Assembly (NCBI GenBank): GCA_014860745.1
Contig: JACZJC010000078.1
Coordinates: forward strand, 1-64,000
Source of the DNA: Anaerolineales bacterium
GTDB taxonomy: Bacteria > Chloroflexota > Anaerolineae > Anaerolineales > Villigracilaceae
DNA length: 64,000 bases
Reading direction: 5' to 3'
The notes beneath the pieces are model-generated. The model saw only the letters and a list, made by a program, of their open reading frames with translations. It was not told the origin of the DNA and made no database searches. Shown here piece by piece: positions 1 through 9,022 of this stretch. Numbering within the stretch: position 1 is the first letter of the stretch; each line of letters opens with the position of its first letter. Position numbers and translations under genes: made by a program.

Positions 1-1520
1 TGGGTGGTGGAAGTGTTTTTCTTGTCGGTGTTTAAGGGGTGTTTAAAAGAGTTTAAATCACTCCCATTTGCGTCCACCATATGACTCCCATTTGCGTCTG
101 CTAATGCTCCCATTTGCGTCCAGCTAATACTCCCATCTGCGTCTGCCATATGACTCCCATTTGCGTCCACCCTATAACTCCCATCTGCGTCCAGCGGCTC
201 GTCCAGCAATACCCGAAAGGCACGCGGCATGGACTCTACGCGCAGGTCGGCGTAGGTCTTTGAATCCGGCAGGTCGATTTCTTGCAGAAAGCGGGAGAGG
301 TTTCCTCCGCGTTGTTGCGAAGTCCATTGCTGATGGAGCCAGGCTTGTACGGTTTTGTAACGTGTTGAACCGATCAACTCCGCCATCTCCTGATATCCTT
401 GCTTGAAGGTCACCACATCCCGCCGTTCGCCGGTACGCGCATTGATGAATGCCATATCGCGCGCGACCGTGATCAACCAGGCTTGTGCAGGCGTCAGGTT
501 ATAGCGGTGGATGGTTTCTGTGATGAAGTAATGTGGGATGTGAATGTCACCCAGGCAGTTGATGATCCTGCGATGCAGTTCCTGCGCCAGACGCTCGATT
601 TCAGGTGAAAACTTTTCACCTGTTTCCAAACGCGCCATATCCATCACCGTGTTCACACTTGCACCTGGCGCAAGTGCAGGTGTGGGTGCATGAGGCAGTT
701 TCATATCCAGCGGAGTAAGCAGATCCATGACATCCTTCACGGCGAGCAGCTCCTGCAGGGCATTGGAGACGGAGTTATGTTTTTCGATCAATGCTTTCAA
801 CCGCAGATGAACCGCAATGGCGTCGGCGCGTGTCAGGCGCGGAGTCATGAAGACCTGATAGCGGATCGGTGCGCGATGGGGACGCCCGTCGCGTCCACGC
901 CGGAAACGGCGTGTGTCTTGGGAATCGACACGTTGCACGAGTCCAGTCAGGTGATCCTGGATGGTGGCGTGTTTCAATAAACGCCAGAAGGCGCCGTTGC
1001 TCAAGGCGCTGAAGCGCATCACCTCGCGACTGTGCAGAGGTTTTCCAGATGGATGGTTCTGATCCTGAACTCTCCACGCCGCCTGATGGAATCCAACATA
1101 TAACCAAACTGCCTTGGATCCGATCTCCATTCCGAGTCTTCGCAAATAGCCTTTCACCACGACCTGCTTGTGTGGCTGGACGATGCGGTCATAATCCAGC
1201 CACTGCACCGGCTCGATGTTTAATTCAGGTTCGTCCGTTTCCTCCGCTTCGGTTTCCATTTCTTCTGGTGACTCATCACCGACAACGAACTTCACAGAGA
1301 TGGAACGATTCAGAATGCCAACCAGCAATCGCTGCACCGTGCTGGTCAGTCTTGACTCCAGCCAGTCACGGGCATAGGCATTGCGCGTGGAAACAAGCAG
1401 TACATCGTTTTCCAATCCCAACGCAACCGTACCCAGCACCCAGGTTTCATACGAGGCGCGTGGCATGTCCATCTGTAGTTGAGTCAACACGGAACCCCAG
1501 GCTTGTTGAAGATCGCTCAC
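1..1520 (-). CDS. Replication initiator-like protein with N-terminal DnaA_N domain (partial; continues past the left window edge)
   Basis: Manual minus-strand translation from GTG at 1520: MSDLQQAWGSVLTQLQMDMPRASYETWVLGTVALGLENDVLLVSTRNAYARDWLESRL... matches the DnaA N-terminal domain pattern. No stop seen down to base 1 in the stretches checked. Absent from the ORF track because it has no stop inside the window. Confidence 0.8.
   Translation of the reverse strand, partial: MSDLQQAWGSVLTQLQMDMPRASYETWVLGTVALGLENDVLLVSTRNAYARDWLESRLTSTVQRLLVGILNRSISVKFVVGDESPEEMETEAEETDEPELNIEPVQWLDYDRIVQPHKQVVVKGYLRRLGMEIGSKAVWLYVGFHQAAWRVQDQNHPSGKPLHSREVMRFSALSNGAFWRLLKHATIQDHLTGLVQRVDSQDTRRFRRGRDGRPHRAPIRYQVFMTPRLTRADAIAVHLRLKALIEKHNSVSNALQELLAVKDVMDLLTPLDMKLPHAPTPALAPGASVNTVMDMARLETGEKFSPEIERLAQELHRRIINCLGDIHIPHYFITETIHRYNLTPAQAWLITVARDMAFINARTGERRDVVTFKQGYQEMAELIGSTRYKTVQAWLHQQWTSQQRGGNLSRFLQEIDLPDSKTYADLRVESMPRAFRVLLDEPLDADGSYRVDANGSHMADADGSISWTQMGALADANGSHMVDANGSDLNSFKHPLNTDKKNTSTT
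60..192. repeat. Six direct iteron-like repeats, consensus ACTCCCATYTGCGTC, starts near 61, 85, 107, 130, 154, 178
   Basis: Read directly: ctcccatttgcgtcc / ctcccatttgcgtct / ctcccatttgcgtcc / ctcccatctgcgtct / ctcccatttgcgtcc / ctcccatctgcgtcc, spaced 24, 22, 23, 24 and 24 bp. Confidence 0.9.
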
Positions 1521-1744
1521 GCATAACCTCCTCGCAAAACAAGCCTGTTTTTTTCCACAGGTCTCACAGACCGTTCGCGCAGGATTTCTTTCGCCTCAGC
1601 CTTTCCTGTGCGTTCGACGTGGGCGGCAGCGTAGGCGGATGAGTAGACGGCGCGTGGACAGGGCGTGGGCGGCACGTTGTCTCTGCCGCCCACGTTCTTC
1701 ATCACGTGCAAATGAAAAAGTATTTTTTGGCGGAACGTCATCAT
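1517..1744 (-). CDS. Small hypothetical protein
   Basis: 75-aa ORF sitting between and slightly overlapping its same-strand neighbours. Confidence 0.4.
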   Translation of the reverse strand: MMTFRQKILFHLHVMKNVGGRDNVPPTPCPRAVYSSAYAAAHVERTGKAEAKEILRERSVRPVEKNRLVLRGGYA

Positions 1745-2349
1745 TTGCCTTTGTGAGCTAAAGTAAATGTGGTGGATTTCGGTTTGGGTTCAAGCTTCAA
1801 CAATCCGGTTTCATACGCTTTCAGACCAAAGCGCAGCAGGGCCGTGATCAATTCCCCAATGGGAACGTGCAAGCCATCATCGGAGGCCAGCTCTGCCAGT
1901 TCCAGTTTGAGTTCAGGAGAGAAGCCGCGCCAGGTGGTGATGACCCGCCACAAAGCTTCCGGTCGTTTATGTCGGGAAGTACGTCGGGGTTTATCCTTCG
2001 AATGGGAAGAGGTAGATTGTGGAAACAGAGTCATGCGCATGCGTTCTGGATTGGGACGCGGGTGGAGATCAAAATCACCGCGTTCATAGGACCGCAGCGC
2101 GTATTCGAGCACCGCACATGCGACCTCTCCTGCGGGGACTTGCAGATCATCGGCAATCGTCTTCACCTTCAAAGCCAGCTTGGGATCGATGCCGCGATAG
2201 ACCACCTTGCGGCTCTGTTGTTGTTTTTCCCATTGACGGTTGCGTTTGCGCGGTGCTGCCACACGCAGGGAGTCGTAGAGGCTGGGTGGTTGAACAAGGG
2301 TGGGTGTTTCGGTCTTGTCAAAAGGGTCGCGTCGTCCGGTCATCTCCAC
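1741..2349 (-). CDS. Hypothetical protein with two tandem homologous domains, possible partition/DNA-binding partner of ParA
   Basis: YRGIDPKLALKVKTIADDLQVPAGEVACAVLEYALRSYERGDFDLHPRPNPERMRMTL aligns to WRGFSPELKLELAELASDDGLHVPIGELITALLRFGLKAYETGLLKLEPKPKSTTFTL; directly downstream of parA. Confidence 0.7.
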   Translation of the reverse strand: MEMTGRRDPFDKTETPTLVQPPSLYDSLRVAAPRKRNRQWEKQQQSRKVVYRGIDPKLALKVKTIADDLQVPAGEVACAVLEYALRSYERGDFDLHPRPNPERMRMTLFPQSTSSHSKDKPRRTSRHKRPEALWRVITTWRGFSPELKLELAELASDDGLHVPIGELITALLRFGLKAYETGLLKLEPKPKSTTFTLAHKGK

Positions 2350-2352
2350 CTC

Positions 2353-3123
2353 CTAAAATTTCAGCACGTGCTGGGTCAATGCTTGATATTCCTTGGCAGC
2401 CCGGCACACAGGATCAAATTCCAAAATGGTTTTCCCCTCGGCGGCGCATTCCCGTAACAGCGTGGAGCGATGGATGGGCGGCAGAACACTTGCATCAAAC
2501 CGTTCCTTCAGGTTTTCCACCGTGGCTTTGCTCTCACGGGTTTGTTCGTCGAAGAAGGTCGGCAGGATGCCCAATAGATTTCCGCGCCAGTTTTTCTTTT
2601 CCTGAAGCACGCTCATCATGAGCAGCACCTTCGAGACGCCGTCCGCGGAAAGGAACTCGGTGGCAGTCGGTACGATCACGAGGTCGGAGGCCCAGACCGC
2701 GCGTTCCTGGATGCCACCTACGCTAGGCGCGGTGTCGAAGAGGATGTAGTGCAGTCCATCTTTGAAAAAACGCTGGATGGATTGGCGGATGGCAGAGATG
2801 GGTTTGTCCTGCGCGTTGAGCACGGTCTGGGCGGCCATCGTCTGTTGGTTGCCGGGCAGGAGGTACAGTCCTTCCCGACCAGAAAAGCGCACCCACGACT
2901 GCACAAAGGTGGTCTCCTGCGGTGTGCTTCCCATTGTGAGCAGATAAAACGCACCGGGTTCGGGGTTGTGTCCCAGTGCTGTGGCGGATTGACCCTGCGG
3001 GTCAAGATCGATCAGCAGAACACGCCGACCTTTTTGAGACAGGCAGTGGGCGAGGGATACGGCGGTCGTGGTCTTGCCGACCCCGCCTTTTTGATTGGCA
3101 ATACAGATGACTTTGGTGGACAT
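2353..3123 (-). CDS. parA: ParA/Soj-family partition ATPase
   Basis: Deviant Walker A KGGVGKTTT, MSTKVICIANQKGGVGKTTTAVSLAHCLSQKGRRVLLIDLDPQGQSA. Confidence 0.95.
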   Translation of the reverse strand: MSTKVICIANQKGGVGKTTTAVSLAHCLSQKGRRVLLIDLDPQGQSATALGHNPEPGAFYLLTMGSTPQETTFVQSWVRFSGREGLYLLPGNQQTMAAQTVLNAQDKPISAIRQSIQRFFKDGLHYILFDTAPSVGGIQERAVWASDLVIVPTATEFLSADGVSKVLLMMSVLQEKKNWRGNLLGILPTFFDEQTRESKATVENLKERFDASVLPPIHRSTLLRECAAEGKTILEFDPVCRAAKEYQALTQHVLKF

Positions 3124-3259
3124 GATATGTTCCTATTTTTGAAAACGATGAAGATGGATCAGGCTCTGAGGGGATCAGAACAAAAGAAAGAAAACGATCA
3201 CCCCGATAAGAATGCTTCCGCCAAATATGGCGAGTCCGACGAAAATTCCTGTGAACATC

Positions 3260-3463
3260 TCAGGACTCGCTTTCTGCCGGTTCGGCGGAATCCGATTCAG
3301 TCTGTGGTGATTGGTGTTCTCCGGACATTGATTCGGATACAGGTGGGGATGCCGTTTTATTTTTACGGTCTCTTCGCCAGCCAAGGATCATGCGATATAC
3401 ATGTCCCAGATTGCGGCGTTGTTCGGCGGTCAGTTCGATTTCCTGGGTGGGCTGTTCTAACAT
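3260..3463 (-). CDS. Small hypothetical protein
   Basis: 67-aa ORF in the element operon. Confidence 0.4.
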   Translation of the reverse strand: MLEQPTQEIELTAEQRRNLGHVYRMILGWRRDRKNKTASPPVSESMSGEHQSPQTESDSAEPAESES

Positions 3464-3672
3464 GCTGCACCCCTGTCATCGGTTTCGGCAGATAACTCGG
3501 TTTGTTTGTCTCCGCCTGCCAGCTGTCCCTCGATCAGTCCAAGGCGCTTGAGTTCATTTCTGATGATCAATGCTGCTTGGGATTTCACGGGTCGATATTC
3601 CTGCTGGGCTAATTGATTGAGTGCGTTCATTTCTGGTTCGAGAAGGTATATGACAACTCTGGCCATGTTCAA
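3457..3672 (-). CDS. Small hypothetical protein, ribbon-helix-helix-like
   Basis: 71-aa ORF MNMARVVIYLLEPEMNALNQLAQQEYRPVKSQAALIIRNELKRLG; overlaps the next ORF by a few nt. Confidence 0.5.
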   Translation of the reverse strand: MNMARVVIYLLEPEMNALNQLAQQEYRPVKSQAALIIRNELKRLGLIEGQLAGGDKQTELSAETDDRGAAC

Positions 3673-3688
3673 CCTCGCTTGGGTTAAG

Positions 3689-3722
3689 ATAAAAGAGCCA
3701 CGTACAGCGGCTCTTTTACACG
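3689..3722. terminator. Rho-independent terminator-like hairpin
   Basis: taaaagagcc-acgtacagc-ggctctttta inverted repeat. Confidence 0.6.
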
Positions 3723-3852
3723 GCGGGAGTCAATTAATTCCCCATTTTGAGTCACAGGAATTCTACTGAAATTCCGGCGGCATTATTTGATGGGTATTCT
3801 CGATACTCATGTGGCCCCCACGGAGATTTTATAGAAATTGTGGTGGAGTAAA

Positions 3853-4023
3853 TTAAAGATGAGTCTTATATGGGCGGGTTGGATGTGAATGAATATCATC
3901 GTCACTTTTCCTGAATATCCCTCGTAAGCGAAATATCAGGATGAAGAACAACACTATTCCAATCACAATGGGGAAAAGGAAGAATACAATGCCCACAAGG
4001 AGTCCGATAAATAATGAATTCAT
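3853..4023 (-). CDS. Very small membrane protein
   Basis: Manual translation MNSLFIGLLVGIVFFLFPIVIGIVLFFILIFRLRGIFRKSDDDIHSHPTRPYKTHL (56 aa), one strong TM segment; below the ORF-track cutoff. Confidence 0.45.
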   Translation of the reverse strand: MNSLFIGLLVGIVFFLFPIVIGIVLFFILIFRLRGIFRKSDDDIHSHPTRPYKTHL

Positions 4024-4281
4024 TTTTTACCCGTTAGGTATGATACTGGGTCAAAAAAACACTACGTTAAGTACCATTTCATGCAGTATGAATTGAAATC
4101 GGGATGGTAAACGCCTCTATCGTAAGTGTCATGGACCCCATTTGCGTGAAAAATAATTTTATTTCAAGATGATTAATGACAAGCAGAAACCACCATAGAC
4201 GCAAATCACATAAATCCTGTGCTAAATGTCATGTTTTTTGGGCGCGTTGTTGTCAACTTGGGTTTACAGATCTCTTCGGAA

Positions 4282-4318
4282 AAGATAAAAGCCGCATGAG
4301 CAGCGGCTTTTATTTGGG
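4282..4318. terminator. Rho-independent terminator-like hairpin
   Basis: ataaaagccgc-atgagca-gcggcttttat inverted repeat. Confidence 0.6.
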
Positions 4319-4335
4319 ATTAATATCTCTTGATT

Positions 4336-4968
4336 TTATGTTCCAGTTTCCTGTTGTAGCGAGGCGTTTTTGCGAAGTTCCTCAAATACCTTTTTTCGAT
4401 TCTCGTAGAAACTGTTCTCGGACATGCAGGGAGTCCCGTCAGCATACGTACCAAATTCCTGGGAAAGGAATTCGGTCAAGGTCATGGGGTTTCGGAATGG
4501 ATCGCGATTTTCCCAGGCTAATACGACCCGCATCCAGCGATCAAGCGAGTGGGTGGGTGGTCTGCCACGCCGTTTCGGTCTATCCATGCTTGCCAGCATT
4601 TGGATTGTGTTTGAAATCCCTGATTCGAGCAGGTTCGTCTGAGGTTGATCTTCCTCGTATCCCAGCAATGAAAGGAAATAACCGGTCTGTCTGATGGATC
4701 GGTGAATTCGCCAGAGGTCGATTCTGCGATGTCGAATGAAACGATCCAGACTCCAGCCGGCGCGCATCCCAACCGTGATCAACGCGAGGATGAGAATGGA
4801 CATTAGTGCTGCCGCAACTTCGGCGAGTTCATCTCCAAATCTTGTTTGAATTCGATGGAAGACCCAGAGGATCGAACCAAACAACAATCCACCGCATGTG
4901 AATAGAATTAGATACAACACGATTCGCAATCTTGGATGAATATGACTACGTTTGGTGTATTTAGCCAT
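4336..4968 (-). CDS. Hypothetical membrane protein
   Basis: 210-aa ORF with two hydrophobic N-terminal segments (IVLYLILFTCGGLLFGSILWVF; ALMSILILALITVGMRAG). Confidence 0.55.
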   Translation of the reverse strand: MAKYTKRSHIHPRLRIVLYLILFTCGGLLFGSILWVFHRIQTRFGDELAEVAAALMSILILALITVGMRAGWSLDRFIRHRRIDLWRIHRSIRQTGYFLSLLGYEEDQPQTNLLESGISNTIQMLASMDRPKRRGRPPTHSLDRWMRVVLAWENRDPFRNPMTLTEFLSQEFGTYADGTPCMSENSFYENRKKVFEELRKNASLQQETGT

Positions 4969-5144
4969 AAGGCTAAAATTCTAATGGAGAAGCCCGAAAA
5001 AATGAATGTGAAAAAACTTACAATCACCTAACTACGATTTCATCAAATTACCAAAGCCAATCGTTGTCGTATCGAATACATGCTACTTGCGATAAGCAAA
5101 CTTACTGCCATCCAAGTTATAATTATTTTTGGGAGAATTGTTTT

Positions 5145-5360
5145 ATGGATGATTGGTTGACTACCTATGATGCTGCGCGCGTAAGCGGCTATAACCCGGA
5201 TTACATCCGTCAATTGATTCGATCTAACAAAGTGGTTGGGCGAAAGTGGGGACCGTCATGGCAGGTCAGCCGGCGTTCCCTGGAAACTTATATAAAGCAT
5301 GCAGAGAAACTGGGGGAACGTCGCGGGGCAAAGCCAAAGCCTGGTTCAAAAAGACGATAA
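5145..5360 (+). CDS. Small helix-turn-helix / excisionase-like DNA-binding protein
   Basis: MDDWLTTYDAARVSGYNPDYIRQLIRSNKVVGRKWGPSWQVSRRSLETYIKHAEKLGERRG resembles MerR/Xis-type HTH (HTH_17) proteins. Confidence 0.7.
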   Translation: MDDWLTTYDAARVSGYNPDYIRQLIRSNKVVGRKWGPSWQVSRRSLETYIKHAEKLGERRGAKPKPGSKRR

Positions 5361-5402
5361 ATCGATGGGGCGGGGGATTATTGACTTTTGATTTCTGTGT
5401 AG

Positions 5403-5432
5403 TATAATTATCGTATCAGTACGATAATTATA
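5403..5432. promoter_or_regulatory. Perfect 13-bp inverted repeat, candidate operator/promoter element
   Basis: TATAATTATCGTA-TCAG-TACGATAATTATA. Confidence 0.6.
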
Positions 5433-5549
5433 TCTGTTGAAACGGGCCGTGAATGTGGTGGAACACACGCACGACCCTAACCCAACCCACCGATAGTAGC
5501 GGAGGGACGGGCTGACTTCATTATATCAGCCCAGTTTTCACGCCCTGGT

Positions 5550-5580
5550 GGGATTCACCGGGGCGATTTCTTTTTCTGAC
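5550..5580 (+). terminator. Terminator-like hairpin upstream of the recombinase operon
   Basis: cgccctggtgggattcaccggggcg followed by atttcttttt. Confidence 0.5.
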
Positions 5581-5623
5581 CGGGCAGAATGAGATCGCTC
5601 CAATAGTCTAAAGGAGCCATCTA

Positions 5624-5863
5624 ATGCTAAACATGAATCCAAGTCCACGAACAAAAGCTATTTCGATCCTTTCCAAATTTCGCCAGGAGTGGCAGGAAGC
5701 GGCAAGTGGAAAGAGCCTGTTGGAGGTTGAAGGAAATATCGGCATGGTATTGGCCGATCTTGTGAATTCCTTTGAACTTGCCTCCCATGAACAATCCCTT
5801 GTGTTGGGACCGCAACTCTTCGAGGAAATGCGGGAAATCCTTTACCAGCCGTCCCGCAACTAA
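5624..5863 (+). CDS. Small hypothetical protein
   Basis: 79-aa ORF upstream of the recombinase, same strand. Confidence 0.5.
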   Translation: MLNMNPSPRTKAISILSKFRQEWQEAASGKSLLEVEGNIGMVLADLVNSFELASHEQSLVLGPQLFEEMREILYQPSRN

Positions 5864-5938
5864 GCGACAGCCAGCCCGGTCTGGCACCGCTAATCCTATA
5901 CCATTCCCCAAAAATAATATCACCCCTGAAGGAAGATC

Positions 5939-7651
5939 ATGAATACAATTAAACGTGCTGTACTCTATGCAAGAGTTTCCAGCGATGACCGCGGCAAGGA
6001 AGGACGGAATCTGGCTGGACAATTGGAAATGTGCCGGGATTTTGCACTCGACAATGGGTGGCAAATCATTGCAGAATTGGCCGAGGATGATCGTGGCGCA
6101 TCCGGCGCTTCATTCGAATTACCTGAACTTAATCACGCACGCGATATGGCGCAAAAAGGAGAGTTTGATGTATTGGTAGTCCGTGAGATTGACCGCCTGA
6201 GTCGTAAGCTTGCGAAGCAACTCATTGTTGAAGAACAATTGAATCGAGCCGGTGTCGAAGTTGTTTATGTGCTTGCCAGTTACGAGAACTCGCCGGAAGG
6301 GCGTTTGAACAAACATATTCGTGCGACTATCGCTGAATACGAACGTGAGAAAATTGCCGAGCGCATGGTGCGCGGAAGGCGGCAGGTGGTCAAAAACGGG
6401 AAAATCATGCTTCATGGAGATAAACCCCCGTTTGGTTATCGCTTGTCGGAAGACGGTAAAAATTTGGTGATTCATGAAGAGGAGGCAGCAGTCGTACGGT
6501 TGGTTTACAGGTTTTATGTTGAGGGCGACGAGCGTGGAAAGCGGCTGTCTGCACGTGATATTGCCAAAAGATTGACTGCAATGAAAGTTCCCACCTGGGC
6601 GGATATTCGCGGGTTGTTCAAAAAGCGCGGAAAAGGAGAATGGTCCGGGAGGTTGGTCATGCGGATTTTGGGTTCAGAAACATATGCAGGTCATTGGCAT
6701 TATGGAAAACGTAACACTTTCGGAGGGTACCACAAGCCCAACGCCCGCGAATGGTGGCTGAGCTTTGATGTCCCGGCGATTGTCTCTGAGGAGACATGGA
6801 AACGCGCTCAAATTCAACGAAAGTTGAACACCAGTGAATCACTTCGCCATATAAAGAGAGAGTATTTACTTCGGAGTCGGGTTAGGTGTGGTTTGTGCAA
6901 AAGCAGCGTCAATTGCTATGCTACTCGACCAACTGGTAAGGAGCTTCGATATTATCTTTACTACCGCTGTAATGGTTATATGGGGAACATCGCCAATGTC
7001 GAGTGTAACCTTCCGAGTTTTCGAGTCGATATTGTTGACCCATTGGTTTGGAACTGGGTAAAAGATCTCCTCACGAAACCCGGGGTGTTGGAGCATGGAC
7101 TTGCTGAGTATCAGGAAGGGCGAGAACAGTTCTGCGCTCCGATTCGTGACCGCTTGATTGTTTTGGAGGATCTCTGGCAGGGTTCAAAAACACAATTAGA
7201 TCGCGTCCTCGATCTATATATATCTGGACAGGTTCAGAGGGAGTTGCTGATTGATAAGAAACAGCAATTGGAATCGACCCTCTCAGCTTTTGAGAAGGAA
7301 CGTGATGAATTGAATTTGAACCTGGAATCTGAAGCTTTAACAGATAATGAGATTCGGCAAATTGTGGAATTCGCTGCTCAGATTGCAGAGGGTTTGGAAC
7401 CGGGCGACGAATCGTTTGAAGATCGCAGGAGAATTATTGAACTGTTGGATGTGAGGGCGTCTTTTATAGTGGAAGACAATCAAAAGTATGTAGATGTATG
7501 GTGTTTCCTGGGTAGAAACAAGTTATCGATTGGGGACCCTACTTCTCGAAATGCGGCACACGCCAAAGATTATCGGTACTGTAACGTGCAAAGCCGCCAC
7601 CGACAACATCATACATACCGCCGCGTGCCATGGCTTGCAGGCAATGCTTGA
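5939..7651 (+). CDS. Large serine recombinase (resolvase + recombinase + zinc-ribbon domains)
   Basis: [31 protein letters not shown]..., [11 protein letters not shown], zinc-ribbon Cys (RCGLCKS...YRCNG). The last about 37 codons are antisense to the yyaL fragment. Confidence 0.93.
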   Translation: MNTIKRAVLYARVSSDDRGKEGRNLAGQLEMCRDFALDNGWQIIAELAEDDRGASGASFELPELNHARDMAQKGEFDVLVVREIDRLSRKLAKQLIVEEQLNRAGVEVVYVLASYENSPEGRLNKHIRATIAEYEREKIAERMVRGRRQVVKNGKIMLHGDKPPFGYRLSEDGKNLVIHEEEAAVVRLVYRFYVEGDERGKRLSARDIAKRLTAMKVPTWADIRGLFKKRGKGEWSGRLVMRILGSETYAGHWHYGKRNTFGGYHKPNAREWWLSFDVPAIVSEETWKRAQIQRKLNTSESLRHIKREYLLRSRVRCGLCKSSVNCYATRPTGKELRYYLYYRCNGYMGNIANVECNLPSFRVDIVDPLVWNWVKDLLTKPGVLEHGLAEYQEGREQFCAPIRDRLIVLEDLWQGSKTQLDRVLDLYISGQVQRELLIDKKQQLESTLSAFEKERDELNLNLESEALTDNEIRQIVEFAAQIAEGLEPGDESFEDRRRIIELLDVRASFIVEDNQKYVDVWCFLGRNKLSIGDPTSRNAAHAKDYRYCNVQSRHRQHHTYRRVPWLAGNA

Positions 7652-8336
7652 TGAGTTTTAGGAATTCGTCGTTTTTGCGGACCACGGAATGATGAAGTAA
7701 AAATTCGAGCACCATGGCCTGCGGGAATTTCGGCGCATCGCCCCAGCCGCCGTATCCCCAATCGTAGGATTCCTGCATGGCGTTTGCGATCGCAACGAGG
7801 TGTTCCGGCGTGAGCGAATCGCCGCTCTGATTTTTCGCCTGTGTTTGCAAGTGAGCGCCGACCTGAACTCCTGTTTTTTCCACTTCGTTTCTATCGTTTT
7901 TCCAGGCGTTGGCAAGGCCGCTCAAAACATCCTTGAATGCCGGCATGTTGAAACGGCGTACCGGCGGAAAATAGGTCCCTGCATAAAAAGGTTTCAGGTC
8001 CGGTGTGAGAAAGACCGACATGGGCCAGCCGCCTGAGCCTGTCATGGCGATGACCGCCTGCATGTAGATGCCATCGATGTCGGGGCGTTCTTCGCGATCT
8101 ACCTTGATATTGATGAAGTGCTCGTTCATGAACTTTGCGGTTTCTTCATCCTCGAAGGATTCGTGTGCCATCACATGGCACCAGTGACAGGCTGCATATC
8201 CGATGCTGAGGAAGATGGGTTTATCTTCCGCTGCGGCTTTTTTTAGCGCTTCATCGCCCCATGGGAACCAATCTACAGGGTTGTGAGCATGTTGAAGCAG
8301 GTAAGGGGAGATCTCTTTATTTAAGTGGTTTGTCAT
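7539..8336 (-). pseudogene. yyaL: Truncated YyaL-type thioredoxin-domain (DUF255) protein, disrupted by element integration
   Basis: [61 protein letters not shown]...[15 protein letters not shown] then stop; full-length family members are far longer and continue ...HFEKMLYDNA. Confidence 0.9.
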
Positions 8337-8802
8337 GAAGATACCTTTAGTAAAAGGTGTGGGCAAATAACACTAAAATTATAGCCCATACAAATGTGCT
8401 CCGGGACTCATTAACCATTAGCATGTTATGCCCAAAAAACTGTTGCATTTCACCTTGATTTTTGCCCTGAAATTGTAGAAAAGGCTAGGTATGAGCGGCT
8501 AACATTGAATAGTCTTGAAAATCTTAACCTTGCGGACAGGGCACTTGGACGGATATCAGGAGAACCAGCAGGTCAGTTACGAAAAAACTCCCCGTTCGAT
8601 TACATCGGCGGATAACGATCACTCAACAGTTTTTTACAACAGACAATCCCGCGTCTTTCCGGATGTGGGACTGTCTCCGTTTAATCGGCAATTACCCATC
8701 AACAGAACGGGAGAGCCAGCGAAAAGGGCAACCACTTTGGTCGGGTGGAAACGGCAAAGGCAACGGAGGCAACCAGTGGGTCCGGCGCGATACGTGCAAC
8801 TC

Positions 8803-8835
8803 AACAGGGATGCGGTAATCGCATCCCTGTTTTGA
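8803..8835 (+). terminator. Strong terminator hairpin
   Basis: AACAGGGATGCG-GTAAT-CGCATCCCTGTT followed by TTG. Confidence 0.6.
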
Positions 8836-9022
8836 TTCCTAAGCCTGTCCCGTTAAGAACAGGAAAATCTGACATTTTCAAGCCCCATATTCGGCTTTTA
8901 GTCACCTTTAGACGGTTACATTCATAACAAATTGGTAAATATGTTGTATTTTAATCAAAATATTACTATAATATTAGTACAAGCATTCAATACAAAGGAT
9001 TCCCATACTTGAAGAATTTCCT

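Larger units (their letters stand above)
1..7541. mobile_element. Right-hand part of an integrated plasmid-like element inserted in yyaL (left end outside window)
   Basis: DnaA_N-type initiator with iterons, ParA, HTH and serine recombinase next to the exact truncation point of the yyaL-like gene. Confidence 0.75.

Noticed and set aside
60-192. Possible CRISPR array
   Set aside because: Repeats are 15 bp with 7-9 bp spacers that are not unique; the layout fits iterons. No cas genes.
775-1107. 110-aa minus ORF and several plus ORFs (161-1642) listed in the track
   Set aside because: They are shadows of the real minus-strand DnaA_N initiator gene, which is coding in another frame and missing from the track because it runs off the window.
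8515-8835. ORF of 106 aa, and a diversity-generating retroelement template idea based on the ggcaac-rich stretch
   Set aside because: No reverse transcriptase or variable-protein gene nearby, and the ORF has no recognisable domain; kept only as an unexplained region.
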